Shown here piece by piece: positions 8,618 through 16,614 of a stretch of 64,000 bases of DNA. Source of the stretch: Paraburkholderia elongata (lineage in GTDB: Bacteria > Pseudomonadota > Gammaproteobacteria > Burkholderiales > Burkholderiaceae); assembly GCF_013177735.1 (NCBI RefSeq), contig NZ_WOEZ01000055.1, positions 46,037-110,036 of the forward strand, given 5' to 3'. The notes below the pieces were generated by a model, which worked only from the letters and a program-made list of their open reading frames with translations, was not told the DNA's origin and searched no databases. Each line of letters opens with the position of its first letter. Position 1 is the stretch's first letter. The translations under genes and the position numbers were made by a program.

Positions 8618-9676
8618 GGCATAAAGGCGGCCGGGGTTGAAGAGGCCACGCGGGTCGAGTTGCTGCTTTAACTGCTGATGAAAGCGCAGCAGCGCTTGCG
8701 GCATCGGCGTGAACGGCTCGGCGTCCACACGTGGCGTGAAGCAGGTCGCATGGCCGCCTGCGGCGTGCGCGAGCTGGCGGATCGTTGCCGCGGGGGCGTC
8801 GCTTTTGAGCCAGCGTTGCGCGCCGGCCCAATCGAGCAGCGTGTCTCCGGGCAAGCGGGTCAGCGGCGAAGCATTCGGCAGCGAGAGGCGCCACAACGGG
8901 CGCGGGTCGTCGAAAAACGCCAGGCGGTGCTCGCGCAGAGCGTCCCAGAACCGCAGATCGAGTTCGGCGCCGCCGATGCGATCCACAGCCGAGGCCACCG
9001 ACCCCAGGCCGCCTTCGAGCCGCACATGCAGGCGGCCGTCGACGTGAGCCGCGCCACCGATCGGCAACGCAGCCTTGCGCCACGCCGACAATTCGCGCAG
9101 CGCTTCGCCCACATCGAGATCGAGCGTGAGACTGCCGAGCGCGCGCGGCTTCGGCAACACCTTGAGCGACACCTCGGTGATCAGGCCGAGGCAGCCGAAG
9201 CTGCCGGCAAGCAGGCGCGAAACGTCGTAGCCCGCGACGTTCTTCATCACTTCGCCGCCAAAGCGCAGATGCTTCGCCTGACCGGTGATGACTCGGCAAC
9301 CCAGCACGAAGTCGCGTACCGAACCGGACCACGGCCGGCGCGGACCGGCGAGGCCGGCAGCGACCATGCCACCGACGGTGGCCGTGCCGTCAAACGTTGG
9401 CGGCTCACAGGACAGCATCTGACCGGCCGCGTCGAGCACGGCGTTCAGTTCGGCGACCGGCGTGCCGGCGCGCGCGGTGATCACGAGTTCAGTCGGATCA
9501 TAGCTGACCACGCCGCGATGCGAGCGCGTGTCGATGTGCGTGCCTTGCACCGGACGGCCGAGAAAAGCCTTGCTGTTGCCGCCGCGAATCTTTAGCGGCG
9601 CACCGCTTGCCCACGCTTGCGAGACTTCGGCGACGAGCCGTTCGCTATCGTCCGTCGATATCGGTTCGATCAGCAT
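8609..9676 (-). CDS. glcE: Glycolate oxidase FAD-binding subunit GlcE
   Basis: Second flavin-type subunit of glycolate dehydrogenase, working with GlcD and GlcF. The 355-residue product has a PCMH-type FAD-binding domain (KIRGGNSKAFLGRP near residue 31; VGGMVAAGLAGPRRPWSG near 105). Its length is close to the 350 residues of the E. coli protein. The start codon shares one base with the stop of glcD (TGATG), so the two are translationally coupled. The stop lies in a small repeated word that recurs in the spacer before glcF. Confidence 0.94.
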   Translation of the reverse strand: MLIEPISTDDSERLVAEVSQAWASGAPLKIRGGNSKAFLGRPVQGTHIDTRSHRGVVSYDPTELVITARAGTPVAELNAVLDAAGQMLSCEPPTFDGTATVGGMVAAGLAGPRRPWSGSVRDFVLGCRVITGQAKHLRFGGEVMKNVAGYDVSRLLAGSFGCLGLITEVSLKVLPKPRALGSLTLDLDVGEALRELSAWRKAALPIGGAAHVDGRLHVRLEGGLGSVASAVDRIGGAELDLRFWDALREHRLAFFDDPRPLWRLSLPNASPLTRLPGDTLLDWAGAQRWLKSDAPAATIRQLAHAAGGHATCFTPRVDAEPFTPMPQALLRFHQQLKQQLDPRGLFNPGRLYAGL

Positions 9677-11175
9677 CAGAAACGCTCCAGTTCAGGAAAG
9701 GGCAGTGCGCCGTGGTGGACATGCATCGAGCCGAATTCGGCGCAGCGGTGCAGGGTCGGCACGTTCTTGCCGGGGTTCAGGAGGCCGCCTGGATCGAAAG
9801 CGGCTTTCAGCGCGTGGAAAAAACTCAGTTCATCGCTATTGAACTGCGCGCACATCTGGTTGATTTTTTCGCGGCCCACGCCGTGTTCGCCGGTGATGCT
9901 GCCGCCCACCGCCACGCACAGTTCGAGGATCTTCGCGCCGAGGGCTTCGGCGCGTTCGGTCTCGCCGGGCGCATTCGCGTCGAACAGGATCAGCGGATGC
10001 ATGTTGCCGTCGCCGGCATGGAAGACGTTGGCCACACGCAAGCCATATTCGTTCGAGAGATCTTCGATGCCTTTGAGCACACGCGGCAATTCGCGGCGCG
10101 GGATCGTGCCGTCCATGCAGTAGTAATCCGGCGAGATGCGGCCCACTGCCGGGAATGCGTTCTTGCGGCCGGCCCAGAAGCGCTGGCGTTCGGCTTCGTC
10201 TTTCGCGAGGCGGATATCGGTGGCGCCCGCCGCGCGCAGCAGCGCCTCGACTCGTTCCACGTCGTCCTGCACGTCGCTTTCCACGCCGTCGACTTCGCAC
10301 AGCAGGATCGCTTCAGCATCGACTGGATAGCCTGCGTGGATGAAGTCTTCCGCCGCGCGGATCGCGAGGTTGTCCATCATTTCGAGGCCGCCAGGGATCA
10401 CGCCCGCCCCGATGATCTGTGCGACCGCGGCGCCCGCTTTCTCGACGTCGTCGAAACTGGCGAGCAGCACCTTCGCGCTTTGCGGCTTGGTGAGCAGCTT
10501 CACGGTGACTTCGGTGACGATGCCGAGCATGCCTTCCGAGCCGGTGAAGAGCGCGAGGAAATCGAAACCGGGCGCGTCCAGCGCATCCGAGCCGAGCGTG
10601 ATGCGCTCGCCGTCGATGGTGAGAATCTCGAGCTTCAGGATGTTGTTGACGGTCAGTCCGTACTTCAGGCAGTGCACGCCGCCCGCGTTTTCCGCGACGT
10701 TGCCGCCAATCGAGCAGGCGATCTGCGACGAGGGGTCCGGCGCGTAATACATGCCATGGGGCGCGGCCGCCTGCGAGATCGCGAGGTTGCGCACGCCGGG
10801 TTGCACGCGGGCAATGCCGGCCTCGGGATCGACTTCGAGAATCCGGTTAAAACGCGCCATCACCAGCAGAATGCCTTTGTCCAACGGCAATGCGCCGCCC
10901 GACAAACCGGTGCCGGCGCCGCGCGCGACCACGGGAATCTTTTGCACATTGGCGAATTTCAGCAGCGCCTCAACCTGTTCGACCTTGTCGGGCAGGGCGA
11001 CCAGCATCGGCGTCGCGCGATAGGCGGCGAGGCCGTCGCATTCGAACGGGCGCAAATCTTCCTGTTCATAGAGGAGTTGCAGGTCGGGGATCAGCGCTTG
11101 CAACTGCGCGACGACTGTGGATTTATCGTGCGTCGCGAGCGCGCCGTCAATGCGCTCGTCGTAGTGATAGCTCAT
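9676..11175 (-). CDS. glcD: Glycolate oxidase subunit GlcD (FAD-linked oxidase)
   Basis: Catalytic flavoprotein oxidising glycolate (and often D-lactate) to the 2-oxoacid. At 499 residues it equals the E. coli length. It shows the PCMH FAD-binding loop GAGTGLSGGALPLDKG near residue 74 and the C-terminal FAD-linked oxidase motif GEHGVGREK near 436. A strong AGGAG ribosome site precedes ATG 11175. It is the first gene of the leftward operon and diverges from the GlcC-type regulator. Two putative operators lie in the shared intergenic region. Confidence 0.96.
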   Translation of the reverse strand: MSYHYDERIDGALATHDKSTVVAQLQALIPDLQLLYEQEDLRPFECDGLAAYRATPMLVALPDKVEQVEALLKFANVQKIPVVARGAGTGLSGGALPLDKGILLVMARFNRILEVDPEAGIARVQPGVRNLAISQAAAPHGMYYAPDPSSQIACSIGGNVAENAGGVHCLKYGLTVNNILKLEILTIDGERITLGSDALDAPGFDFLALFTGSEGMLGIVTEVTVKLLTKPQSAKVLLASFDDVEKAGAAVAQIIGAGVIPGGLEMMDNLAIRAAEDFIHAGYPVDAEAILLCEVDGVESDVQDDVERVEALLRAAGATDIRLAKDEAERQRFWAGRKNAFPAVGRISPDYYCMDGTIPRRELPRVLKGIEDLSNEYGLRVANVFHAGDGNMHPLILFDANAPGETERAEALGAKILELCVAVGGSITGEHGVGREKINQMCAQFNSDELSFFHALKAAFDPGGLLNPGKNVPTLHRCAEFGSMHVHHGALPFPELERF

Positions 11176-11290
11176 GTGGGAGTCTCCTGGAGCCGCGCCA
11201 ACCTGGTGGTCAGACCCGTGGGCACGGGTGCGCGAGCGTGTCTCAGGCGGGATTGTTGCGGCTATGGGGGGCGCTGTCGACGGGTGCGGT

Positions 11291-11307
11291 AAGTGGTCGT
11301 ACCAGTT
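11291..11307. promoter_or_regulatory. GlcC/PdhR-type operator 1
   Basis: AAGTGGTCGTACCAGTT contains the TGGT-N3-ACCA dyad typical of FadR-subfamily GntR regulators (PdhR, LldR, GlcC). It lies 116 bases upstream of glcD and matches operator 2 at all but two positions. Confidence 0.65.
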
Positions 11308-11399
11308 TTTGATTTGATGATTTCGGAGTCGATATGCTGAGCACCTTGATATAAATGGCTCATGGAGGACATATCCGACTCCAGCGTGTTAGAATTTCA

Positions 11400-11416
11400 C
11401 AGTGGTCATACCAGTT
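11400..11416. promoter_or_regulatory. GlcC/PdhR-type operator 2, next to the regulator start
   Basis: CAGTGGTCATACCAGTT, the same TGGT-N3-ACCA dyad as at 11291, ends nine bases before the regulator's ATG. Its position predicts autoregulation. Paired sites about 109 bases apart (roughly ten turns) would suit DNA looping, which is inference. A TTAGAAT hexamer-like element (11388-11394) beside it may be a -10 box. Confidence 0.65.
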
Positions 11417-11425
11417 GGAATTGCA

Positions 11426-12193
11426 ATGCAAACAGCGGATCAGGAAAGCTCGCGGCAGGTGGCGGACGTTGTCGCCGAGCGTATCGAACGATTGATCGTC
11501 GACGGTGTGCTGAAAACGGGGCAGGCGCTGCCGTCCGAGCGGCGCCTCACCGACAAGCTCGGCGTATCGCGCACGGCGCTGCGCGAGGGGCTCAAACTCT
11601 TGCGGGCGCGCGGCATCATCGAGACCTCGCACGGCAAGGGCTCGTTTGTCGCCAGCCTCACCGCGCAACCCACGCTCACGCCGATGATGCATCTGCTCGG
11701 CTCGCAGCCGCGCACGCTCTACGATCTGTTCGAAGTACGCGCCTTGCTCGAAGCGGAATCCGCACGGCTTGCGGCGCTGCGCGGCACGCCCGCCGACTTC
11801 GTGCTGATCACGCGCCGCTACGAGGAAATGCTCGCAGCGCACGGCAAGGAGACCAGCGCGTCCACCCACGCGCGGCTCGATCATGCGTTTCACCTCGCGA
11901 TTTGCGAGGCCTCGCATAACCCGGTGCTGGTGCATACCTTGAGTACGCTGACCGATCTGCTGTTGAGTTCGGTTTTCGCTTCGGTGAACAATCTCTATCA
12001 CCGCGAGCCGCAAAAACGTGTGATCGATCGTCAGCATGCACGGCTCTACAACGCCGTGACCGGCAAGCTGCCCGAACAGGCGCGCAAGGCCGCGGCCGAT
12101 CATATCGCCAGCGTATGCGCGAACCTGCGGGAAATCGAACAGGAAGAGCAGCGGCTCGTGCGCGCAACGCTGCGGCTGGAGGGTTGGGAGTAA
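11426..12193 (+). CDS. glcC: GntR/FadR-family regulator of glycolate use, GlcC-like
   Basis: Transcription factor expected to respond to glycolate and control the divergent glc operon. The 255-residue product (E. coli GlcC is 254) has an N-terminal winged helix (LPSERRLTDKLGVSRTALRE near residue 34) and a C-terminal FCD ligand domain with the metal/ligand residues of its family (FEVRALLE, then the D-H-A-F-H motif). ATG 11426 is chosen: GGAA lies six bases before it, and the upstream GTG at 11402 is inside the operator. Confidence 0.92.
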   Translation: MQTADQESSRQVADVVAERIERLIVDGVLKTGQALPSERRLTDKLGVSRTALREGLKLLRARGIIETSHGKGSFVASLTAQPTLTPMMHLLGSQPRTLYDLFEVRALLEAESARLAALRGTPADFVLITRRYEEMLAAHGKETSASTHARLDHAFHLAICEASHNPVLVHTLSTLTDLLLSSVFASVNNLYHREPQKRVIDRQHARLYNAVTGKLPEQARKAAADHIASVCANLREIEQEEQRLVRATLRLEGWE

Positions 12194-12330
12194 TCGGCGC
12201 GGTTGCGCGGGCGCAGGCCGCGAAACTGCCATAGCGGCAGCGCGAACGCGTGCCGGCGCTTTACAAGCTTTCCAAGCTTTACAATCGGGCATCGACACAG
12301 GAAATCGCGTGTTCCTCACGCATGCACACC

Positions 12331-13206
12331 ATGCCTACCATCAGCGAACTTTTCGTCTATCCGATCAAATCCTGCGCCGGCATCGCGCTCAATGAAGCGC
12401 GCCTGCTCGCCACCGGCCTCGAATACGATCGATGCTGGATGGTCACGGACCCGAGCGGTGCGATGCTCACGCAGCGCGCGTATCCCCGCATGGCGCTGAT
12501 CAAGGTCGAGATCGGCGAACATGAACTCGTGATCCGCGCGCCGGGCCTGAGCGAGCTGCGCACGCCGCTCGACGCCGCCGGACTCGGCGCGCCGCAAAAG
12601 GTGCAAACCGAGGTCTGGGGCGACGCGGCCCAGGGGCTCGACACCGGTGAAGAAAGCGCCGCATGGTTTTCAGCGTTTCTCGGCGTGCCGGCGCGGCTTC
12701 TGCGCTTCAATCCCGAGCGCGAGCGGATTGTCGATCCGGAGTACACCGGTAGCGTCGGCGGCGCCACCACGCATTTCGCCGATGGTTTTCCGCTGCTGGT
12801 GATCGGCCAGGCCTCGCTCGACGATCTGAATGTGCGGCTGAACAGTAAGGGCGCACCGTCGATTCCGATCGACCGGTTTCGGCCCAATGTCGTGTTGACG
12901 GGGCTCGATGCGTACGAAGAGGATTACGTGGAGAGTTTGAATATCGACGGAGCAGAGGATCGGGCCGTGCAATTGCAACTGGTCAAGCTGTGCTCGCGCT
13001 GTCCGATGCCGACCATCGATCAGGCGAAGGGCGCGCCCGATCCCGCTTGGCCGAACGAACCCACCGACACCATGAGCCTCTACCGGGCGAATCCGCAGCG
13101 AAATGGTGCACTGACGTTCGGCAACAATGCAGTCGTCGCGCGTGGAGCCGGGACGTGGCTGCGCGTCGGGCAAGCGGTCGAAGCCGAATTGGGCTTTGGT
13201 GATTAG
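12331..13206 (+). CDS. MOSC domain protein, mARC/YcbX-like molybdenum enzyme
   Basis: Cytoplasmic protein with the N-terminal MOSC beta-barrel (ISELFVYPIKSCAGI) followed by the MOSC domain. The motif KLCSRCPMPTIDQAKG near residue 230 corresponds to the mARC segment CxRC...T-D that carries the molybdenum-binding cysteine. A molybdopterin-dependent N-hydroxylated-compound reductase is therefore likely. It lacks the C-terminal ferredoxin domain of YcbX (291 residues only), so a separate electron donor is needed. The start is uncertain: ATG 12322 and 12331 are both possible and neither has a strong ribosome site. The molybdenum-dependent nitrate reductase downstream is a suggestive neighbour. Confidence 0.88.
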   Translation: MPTISELFVYPIKSCAGIALNEARLLATGLEYDRCWMVTDPSGAMLTQRAYPRMALIKVEIGEHELVIRAPGLSELRTPLDAAGLGAPQKVQTEVWGDAAQGLDTGEESAAWFSAFLGVPARLLRFNPERERIVDPEYTGSVGGATTHFADGFPLLVIGQASLDDLNVRLNSKGAPSIPIDRFRPNVVLTGLDAYEEDYVESLNIDGAEDRAVQLQLVKLCSRCPMPTIDQAKGAPDPAWPNEPTDTMSLYRANPQRNGALTFGNNAVVARGAGTWLRVGQAVEAELGFGD

Positions 13207-13258
13207 GCTGGGGCTCAGGGCAGCACTGAGCTGAACGCCGGGATCGGCGCATAGGGCG

Positions 13259-13275
13259 GCACACGCATAGTGTGC
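13259..13275. promoter_or_regulatory. Perfect dyad upstream of the nitrate operon
   Basis: GCACAC-N5-GTGTGC, a perfect six-base inverted repeat. It has the GCAC/GTGC half sites of the NtrC pair downstream but different spacing (N9 rather than N7), so its regulator is unclear. It may be a third, weaker site. Confidence 0.4.
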
Positions 13276-13291
13276 TCGCCGTCTGTCGCTC

Positions 13292-13327
13292 GCACGGGCA
13301 CAGTGCTGCGTCGCACCATCCTTGTGC
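13292..13327. promoter_or_regulatory. Tandem NtrC-type enhancer sites for the nirBD-nas operon
   Basis: Two sites with GCAC-N7-GTGC, the core of the NtrC consensus: GCACGGGCACAGTGC (13292-13306) and GCACCATCCTTGTGC (13313-13327). Their centres are 21 bases apart, two helical turns, so both face the same side of the DNA. They lie about 100-135 bases upstream of the sigma-54 promoter, the normal enhancer position. Confidence 0.7.
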
Positions 13328-13427
13328 TTTGCTGCATCAATTCGTGACTCACGCTCCGTTCGCCGCTCACTCGTCTAATTCGCCGCAAAGGCCCGCGCCA
13401 CGGCGCTGCAGCTCACATTTCGCACGC

Positions 13428-13443
13428 TTGGCACGGGCCTTGC
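13428..13443 (+). promoter_or_regulatory. Sigma-54 (-24/-12) promoter of the nitrate assimilation operon
   Basis: TTGGCACGGGCCTTGC matches the RpoN consensus (TGGCAC-N5-TTGC) with invariant GG and GC exactly ten bases apart. Transcription should start near 13455, leaving a leader of about 200 bases before nirB. Paired with the NtrC-type sites upstream, this predicts induction under nitrogen limitation. Confidence 0.85.
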
Positions 13444-13457
13444 GTTAAGCGTTGCCA

Positions 13458-13531
13458 TCGGATCAACGTGGATCCGGCGCGAGCGCAACAACATGGCACT
13501 CGCTGCAGCACAGGTCAGGACAACGGCGTCC
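13458..13531 (+). ncRNA. ANTAR-type two-hairpin antitermination element in the nirB leader
   Basis: Two stem-loops with six-base loops. P1 (13458-13477) has stem GGATC/GATCC extended by C-G and U-G pairs and loop AACGUG. P2 (13518-13531) has stem GGAC/GUCC and loop AACGGC. Both loops carry A at position 1 and G at position 4, the known recognition rule for ANTAR regulators such as NasR, NasT and EutV. P2 shares bases with the 5' side of the terminator that follows. The two structures exclude each other, as in known ANTAR antitermination. The P1-P2 spacer is 40 bases. No NasT-like gene is in the window. Confidence 0.75.
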
Positions 13532-13577
13532 CCCGAATTCAGTCATCGACTGGGTTCGCGGGGCGCCGTTTTTATTT
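13522..13577 (+). terminator. Leader terminator upstream of nirB, attenuation site
   Basis: Long GC-rich hairpin: AACGGCG pairs with CGCCGTT, inner CCCC with GGGG, GAA with TTC, CAGTC with GACTG around an ATC loop. It is followed by TTTTTATTT. It lies within the transcribed leader, 77 bases before nirB, so it must be read through for expression. Its 5' strand overlaps ANTAR hairpin P2. Confidence 0.8.
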
Positions 13578-13653
13578 CCGGAATCGCTTTCGCCAGATGC
13601 CACACGTCAGCGACCGAAGCACAGCAAGCACAGAACACTGAGGAACCGCGGTC

Positions 13654-16194
13654 ATGAAAATCATCGTTATCGGTCACGGGATGGTCGGCCACAAACTGGT
13701 CGAATGCCTGGCACAAGACGCGGCGCATGGCCTCGATATCACTGTGCTGTGCGAAGAATCCCGGCCGGCATACGACCGTGTGCATCTGTCCGAATTCTTC
13801 GCGGGCAAGACGGCGGACGACCTGTCGCTCGTCGAGCCGGGTTTCTTCGAACGCCAGAACGTCTTGCTGAAGCTGAATGCAAAAGCAGTGGCGATCGATC
13901 GCGACGCGCGCACCGTGACGGTATCGACCGGTGAGACGTTACCGTATGACAAGCTGGTGTTCGCCACGGGCTCCTATCCGTTCGTGCCGCCCGTGCAAGG
14001 CCGCGAGCGGGCCGACTGTTTCGTCTATCGCACCATCGACGACCTCGAAGCCATGCAGGAATGCGGCGCCCGCTCGAAGACCGGCACGGTGGTCGGCGGC
14101 GGTCTGCTCGGTCTCGAATGCGCGAAGGCATTGCGCGACATGGGCCTGCAAACGCACGTGGTCGAATTCGCGCCGCGCCTGATGGCGGTGCAGGTGGATG
14201 AAGGCGGCGGCCGCGTGCTGCGCACCAAGATCGAGGAACTCGGCGTGACGGTCCACACGCAGAAGAACACCTCGGCGATTGTCGATGGCGAGAACGGCAC
14301 GCACCGCATGCAATTCGCCGACGGCAGCTTCCTCGACACCGACATGATCGTGTTCTCCGCGGGCATTCGTCCGCGTGACGATCTCGCCCGCGCGAGCGGC
14401 CTCGCGCTCGGCGAGCGCGGCGGCATCGTGATCGACAACGCGTGCCGCACCAGCGACCCGCACATCTACGCGATCGGCGAGTGTGCGCTGTGGAACGGCC
14501 AACTGTTCGGCCTCGTTGCGCCCGGTTATGACATGGCGCGCACGGTGGCGAAGCAACTGCTCGGCGACTCGGCAGAATTCGCCGGCGCCGATATGAGCAC
14601 CAAGTTGAAGCTGATGGGCGTGGACGTTGCCAGCATCGGCGACGCGCACGGCAACACGCGCGGCAGTCGCGCGTATCAGTTCAGCGACGAACGCAAGCAG
14701 GTCTACAAGAAGCTGGTGGTGTCCGAGTGCGGCAAGTATCTGCTCGGCGGCGTGATGGTGGGCGACGCGAGCGAATACGGCACGCTGCTGCAGATGATGC
14801 TGAACCGGATCGAGTTGCCGAAGTCGCCTGAATTCCTGATCCTGCCGTCGTCCGACGGTCAGGCGAAGCCGGCGCTCGGCGTTGAGGCATTGCCCGCCGG
14901 CGCGCAGATCTGTTCGTGCAACAACGTCTCGAAGGGGGACCTGTGCGCCGCCGTCTGCGCGGGCGCGACCGACATCGGCGCGCTGAAGTGCGCGACCCAG
15001 GCCGGCACCTCGTGCGGCGGCTGCGTGCCGCTCGTCACGCAGGTGATGAAAGCAGAGATGAAAAAGCAAGGCCTCGCGGTCAACAACCACTTGTGCGAAC
15101 ACTTCCCGTATTCGCGCCAGGAGTTGTATCACATCGTGCGCGTAGAGGGCGTGCGCAGCTTCGGCGAATTGCTGGCGAAGCACGGACACGGCCTCGGCTG
15201 CGACATCTGCAAGCCGGCCGTGGCGAGCATCTTCGCCTCGTGCTGGAACGAATTCGTGCTGAAGAAGGAGCACGCCTCGCTGCAGGACACCAACGATTAT
15301 TACCTCGCCAACATCCAGCGCGATGGCACCTATTCAGTTGTGCCACGCATGGCAGGTGGGGAAGTGACGCCTGACGGCTTGATCGCGGTCGGTCAGGTCG
15401 CGAAGAAATACGGCCTGTACACGAAGATCACCGGCGGCCAGCGGGTCGACCTGTTCGGCGCGCGGGTCGAGCAACTGCCGTTCATCTGGGAAGAACTGAT
15501 CGCGGCCGGTTTCGAGTCCGGCCATGCGTATGGCAAATCGCTGCGCACCGTTAAGTCGTGCGTCGGTTCGACGTGGTGCCGCTACGGCGTCGGCGATTCG
15601 GTGGGCCTCGCGGTGGAGCTTGAGAACCGCTACAAGGGCCTGCGTACGCCGCACAAGATCAAGTTCGGCGTATCCGGCTGCACTCGCGAATGCGCGGAAG
15701 CGCAGGGCAAGGACGTGGGCATCATCGCCACCGAGAAGGGCTGGAATCTCTACGTCTGCGGCAACGGCGGCATGAAACCACGCCATGCCGAATTGCTCGC
15801 CTCGGATCTCGATAAGGAAACGCTGGTGCGCTACATCGACCGCTTCCTGATGTTCTACGTGCGCACGGCCGACCGTCTGCAACGCACCAGCGTATGGCGC
15901 GACAACCTCGAAGGCGGCCTCGGGTATCTGATCGACGTGGTCGTCAACGATCACCTGGGCGTGGCCGCGGAGCTCGAAGTGGAAATGCAGCACGTGGTCG
16001 ACACCTACGAATGCGAATGGAAGAAGGCCGTCACCGATCCTGAAACGCGCAAGCGCTTCCGTCACTTCGTCAACAGCGGCGAGCCGGACAGCAATGTCGC
16101 CTTCGTCGAGGAACGCGGCCAGATCCGGCCTGCGACGACGGCCGAGCGGCGTTCGAAGCTCGCTTCGATTCCTGTGGTTGTCGAAACCGTTTGA
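13654..16194 (+). CDS. nirB: Assimilatory NAD(P)H nitrite reductase, large subunit
   Basis: Reduces nitrite to ammonium in the cytoplasm. The 846-residue protein has, in order: an FAD/NAD(P)H oxidoreductase domain from residue 1 (IIVIGHGMVGHKLVE); a BFD-type [2Fe-2S] domain with CSCNNVSKGDLC near residue 422 and SCGGC near 452; a second BFD-like segment (CDICKP); and the ferredoxin-like/siroheme [4Fe-4S] domains with CVGSTWCRYGVG and SGCTRECAEAQGKDVG. GAGGAA precedes the ATG at 8-9 bases. It heads the nirB-nirD-nas-narK run and is controlled by the leader described separately. Confidence 0.97.
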   Translation: MKIIVIGHGMVGHKLVECLAQDAAHGLDITVLCEESRPAYDRVHLSEFFAGKTADDLSLVEPGFFERQNVLLKLNAKAVAIDRDARTVTVSTGETLPYDKLVFATGSYPFVPPVQGRERADCFVYRTIDDLEAMQECGARSKTGTVVGGGLLGLECAKALRDMGLQTHVVEFAPRLMAVQVDEGGGRVLRTKIEELGVTVHTQKNTSAIVDGENGTHRMQFADGSFLDTDMIVFSAGIRPRDDLARASGLALGERGGIVIDNACRTSDPHIYAIGECALWNGQLFGLVAPGYDMARTVAKQLLGDSAEFAGADMSTKLKLMGVDVASIGDAHGNTRGSRAYQFSDERKQVYKKLVVSECGKYLLGGVMVGDASEYGTLLQMMLNRIELPKSPEFLILPSSDGQAKPALGVEALPAGAQICSCNNVSKGDLCAAVCAGATDIGALKCATQAGTSCGGCVPLVTQVMKAEMKKQGLAVNNHLCEHFPYSRQELYHIVRVEGVRSFGELLAKHGHGLGCDICKPAVASIFASCWNEFVLKKEHASLQDTNDYYLANIQRDGTYSVVPRMAGGEVTPDGLIAVGQVAKKYGLYTKITGGQRVDLFGARVEQLPFIWEELIAAGFESGHAYGKSLRTVKSCVGSTWCRYGVGDSVGLAVELENRYKGLRTPHKIKFGVSGCTRECAEAQGKDVGIIATEKGWNLYVCGNGGMKPRHAELLASDLDKETLVRYIDRFLMFYVRTADRLQRTSVWRDNLEGGLGYLIDVVVNDHLGVAAELEVEMQHVVDTYECEWKKAVTDPETRKRFRHFVNSGEPDSNVAFVEERGQIRPATTAERRSKLASIPVVVETV

Positions 16195-16228
16195 TTCTTT
16201 TTTGTGTCATTCACTGAGGACTTCCGTC

Positions 16229-16582
16229 ATGAACCTTGACCGCCTTCCGCTCACCTGGACGCCGATTTGCCCGCTCGATGAGATCGTCCCAAACACGGGC
16301 GTGTGCGCGCTCGTCAACGGCGAGCAAGTGGCGGTATTTCATGTGGACAACGGCGACGCGGACACCGTCGTGTATGCGATCGAAAACTACGATCCGGGCT
16401 CGCAAGCGGCCGTGCTCTCGCGCGGGTTAATCGGCAATCTCGGCGAGCGCCTCGTGGTCGCCTCGCCGATCTACAAGCATCACTTCGATCTGCGCACCGG
16501 CGAGTGCCTCGAAACACCGGCGTATTCCGTCAGCGCGTACGCCGCGCGGGTGGAAAGCGGGCAGGTGTGGGTCGCGATGTGA
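16229..16582 (+). CDS. nirD: Nitrite reductase small subunit
   Basis: Rieske-like small subunit of the NADH nitrite reductase, 117 residues starting MNLDRLPLTWTPICPLDEI. The fold-defining blocks (VCALVNGEQVAVFHV; SPIYKHHFDLRTGECLE) are visible. As in many NirD proteins, the cysteines that would hold a Rieske cluster are absent, so the role is structural or docking. The GAGGA ribosome site is clear. The gene starts 34 bases after nirB. Confidence 0.94.
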   Translation: MNLDRLPLTWTPICPLDEIVPNTGVCALVNGEQVAVFHVDNGDADTVVYAIENYDPGSQAAVLSRGLIGNLGERLVVASPIYKHHFDLRTGECLETPAYSVSAYAARVESGQVWVAM

Positions 16583-16614
16583 GTCACTGATTTTTTGTTC
16601 AATCTCCTCGAACG

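Noticed and set aside
9607..11292. Long open frame opposite glcD/glcE
   Set aside because: Shadow of conserved glycolate oxidase genes; composition typical of antisense frames in GC-rich DNA.
13259..13275. GCACAC-N5-GTGTGC as a terminator of the MOSC gene
   Set aside because: There is no T-run and the stem is short; it is better listed as a possible regulator site near the NtrC pair.
13452..13934. Open frame across the nirB leader
   Set aside because: It overlaps the sigma-54 leader hairpins and the nirB start in another frame; the RNA structures explain the region better.
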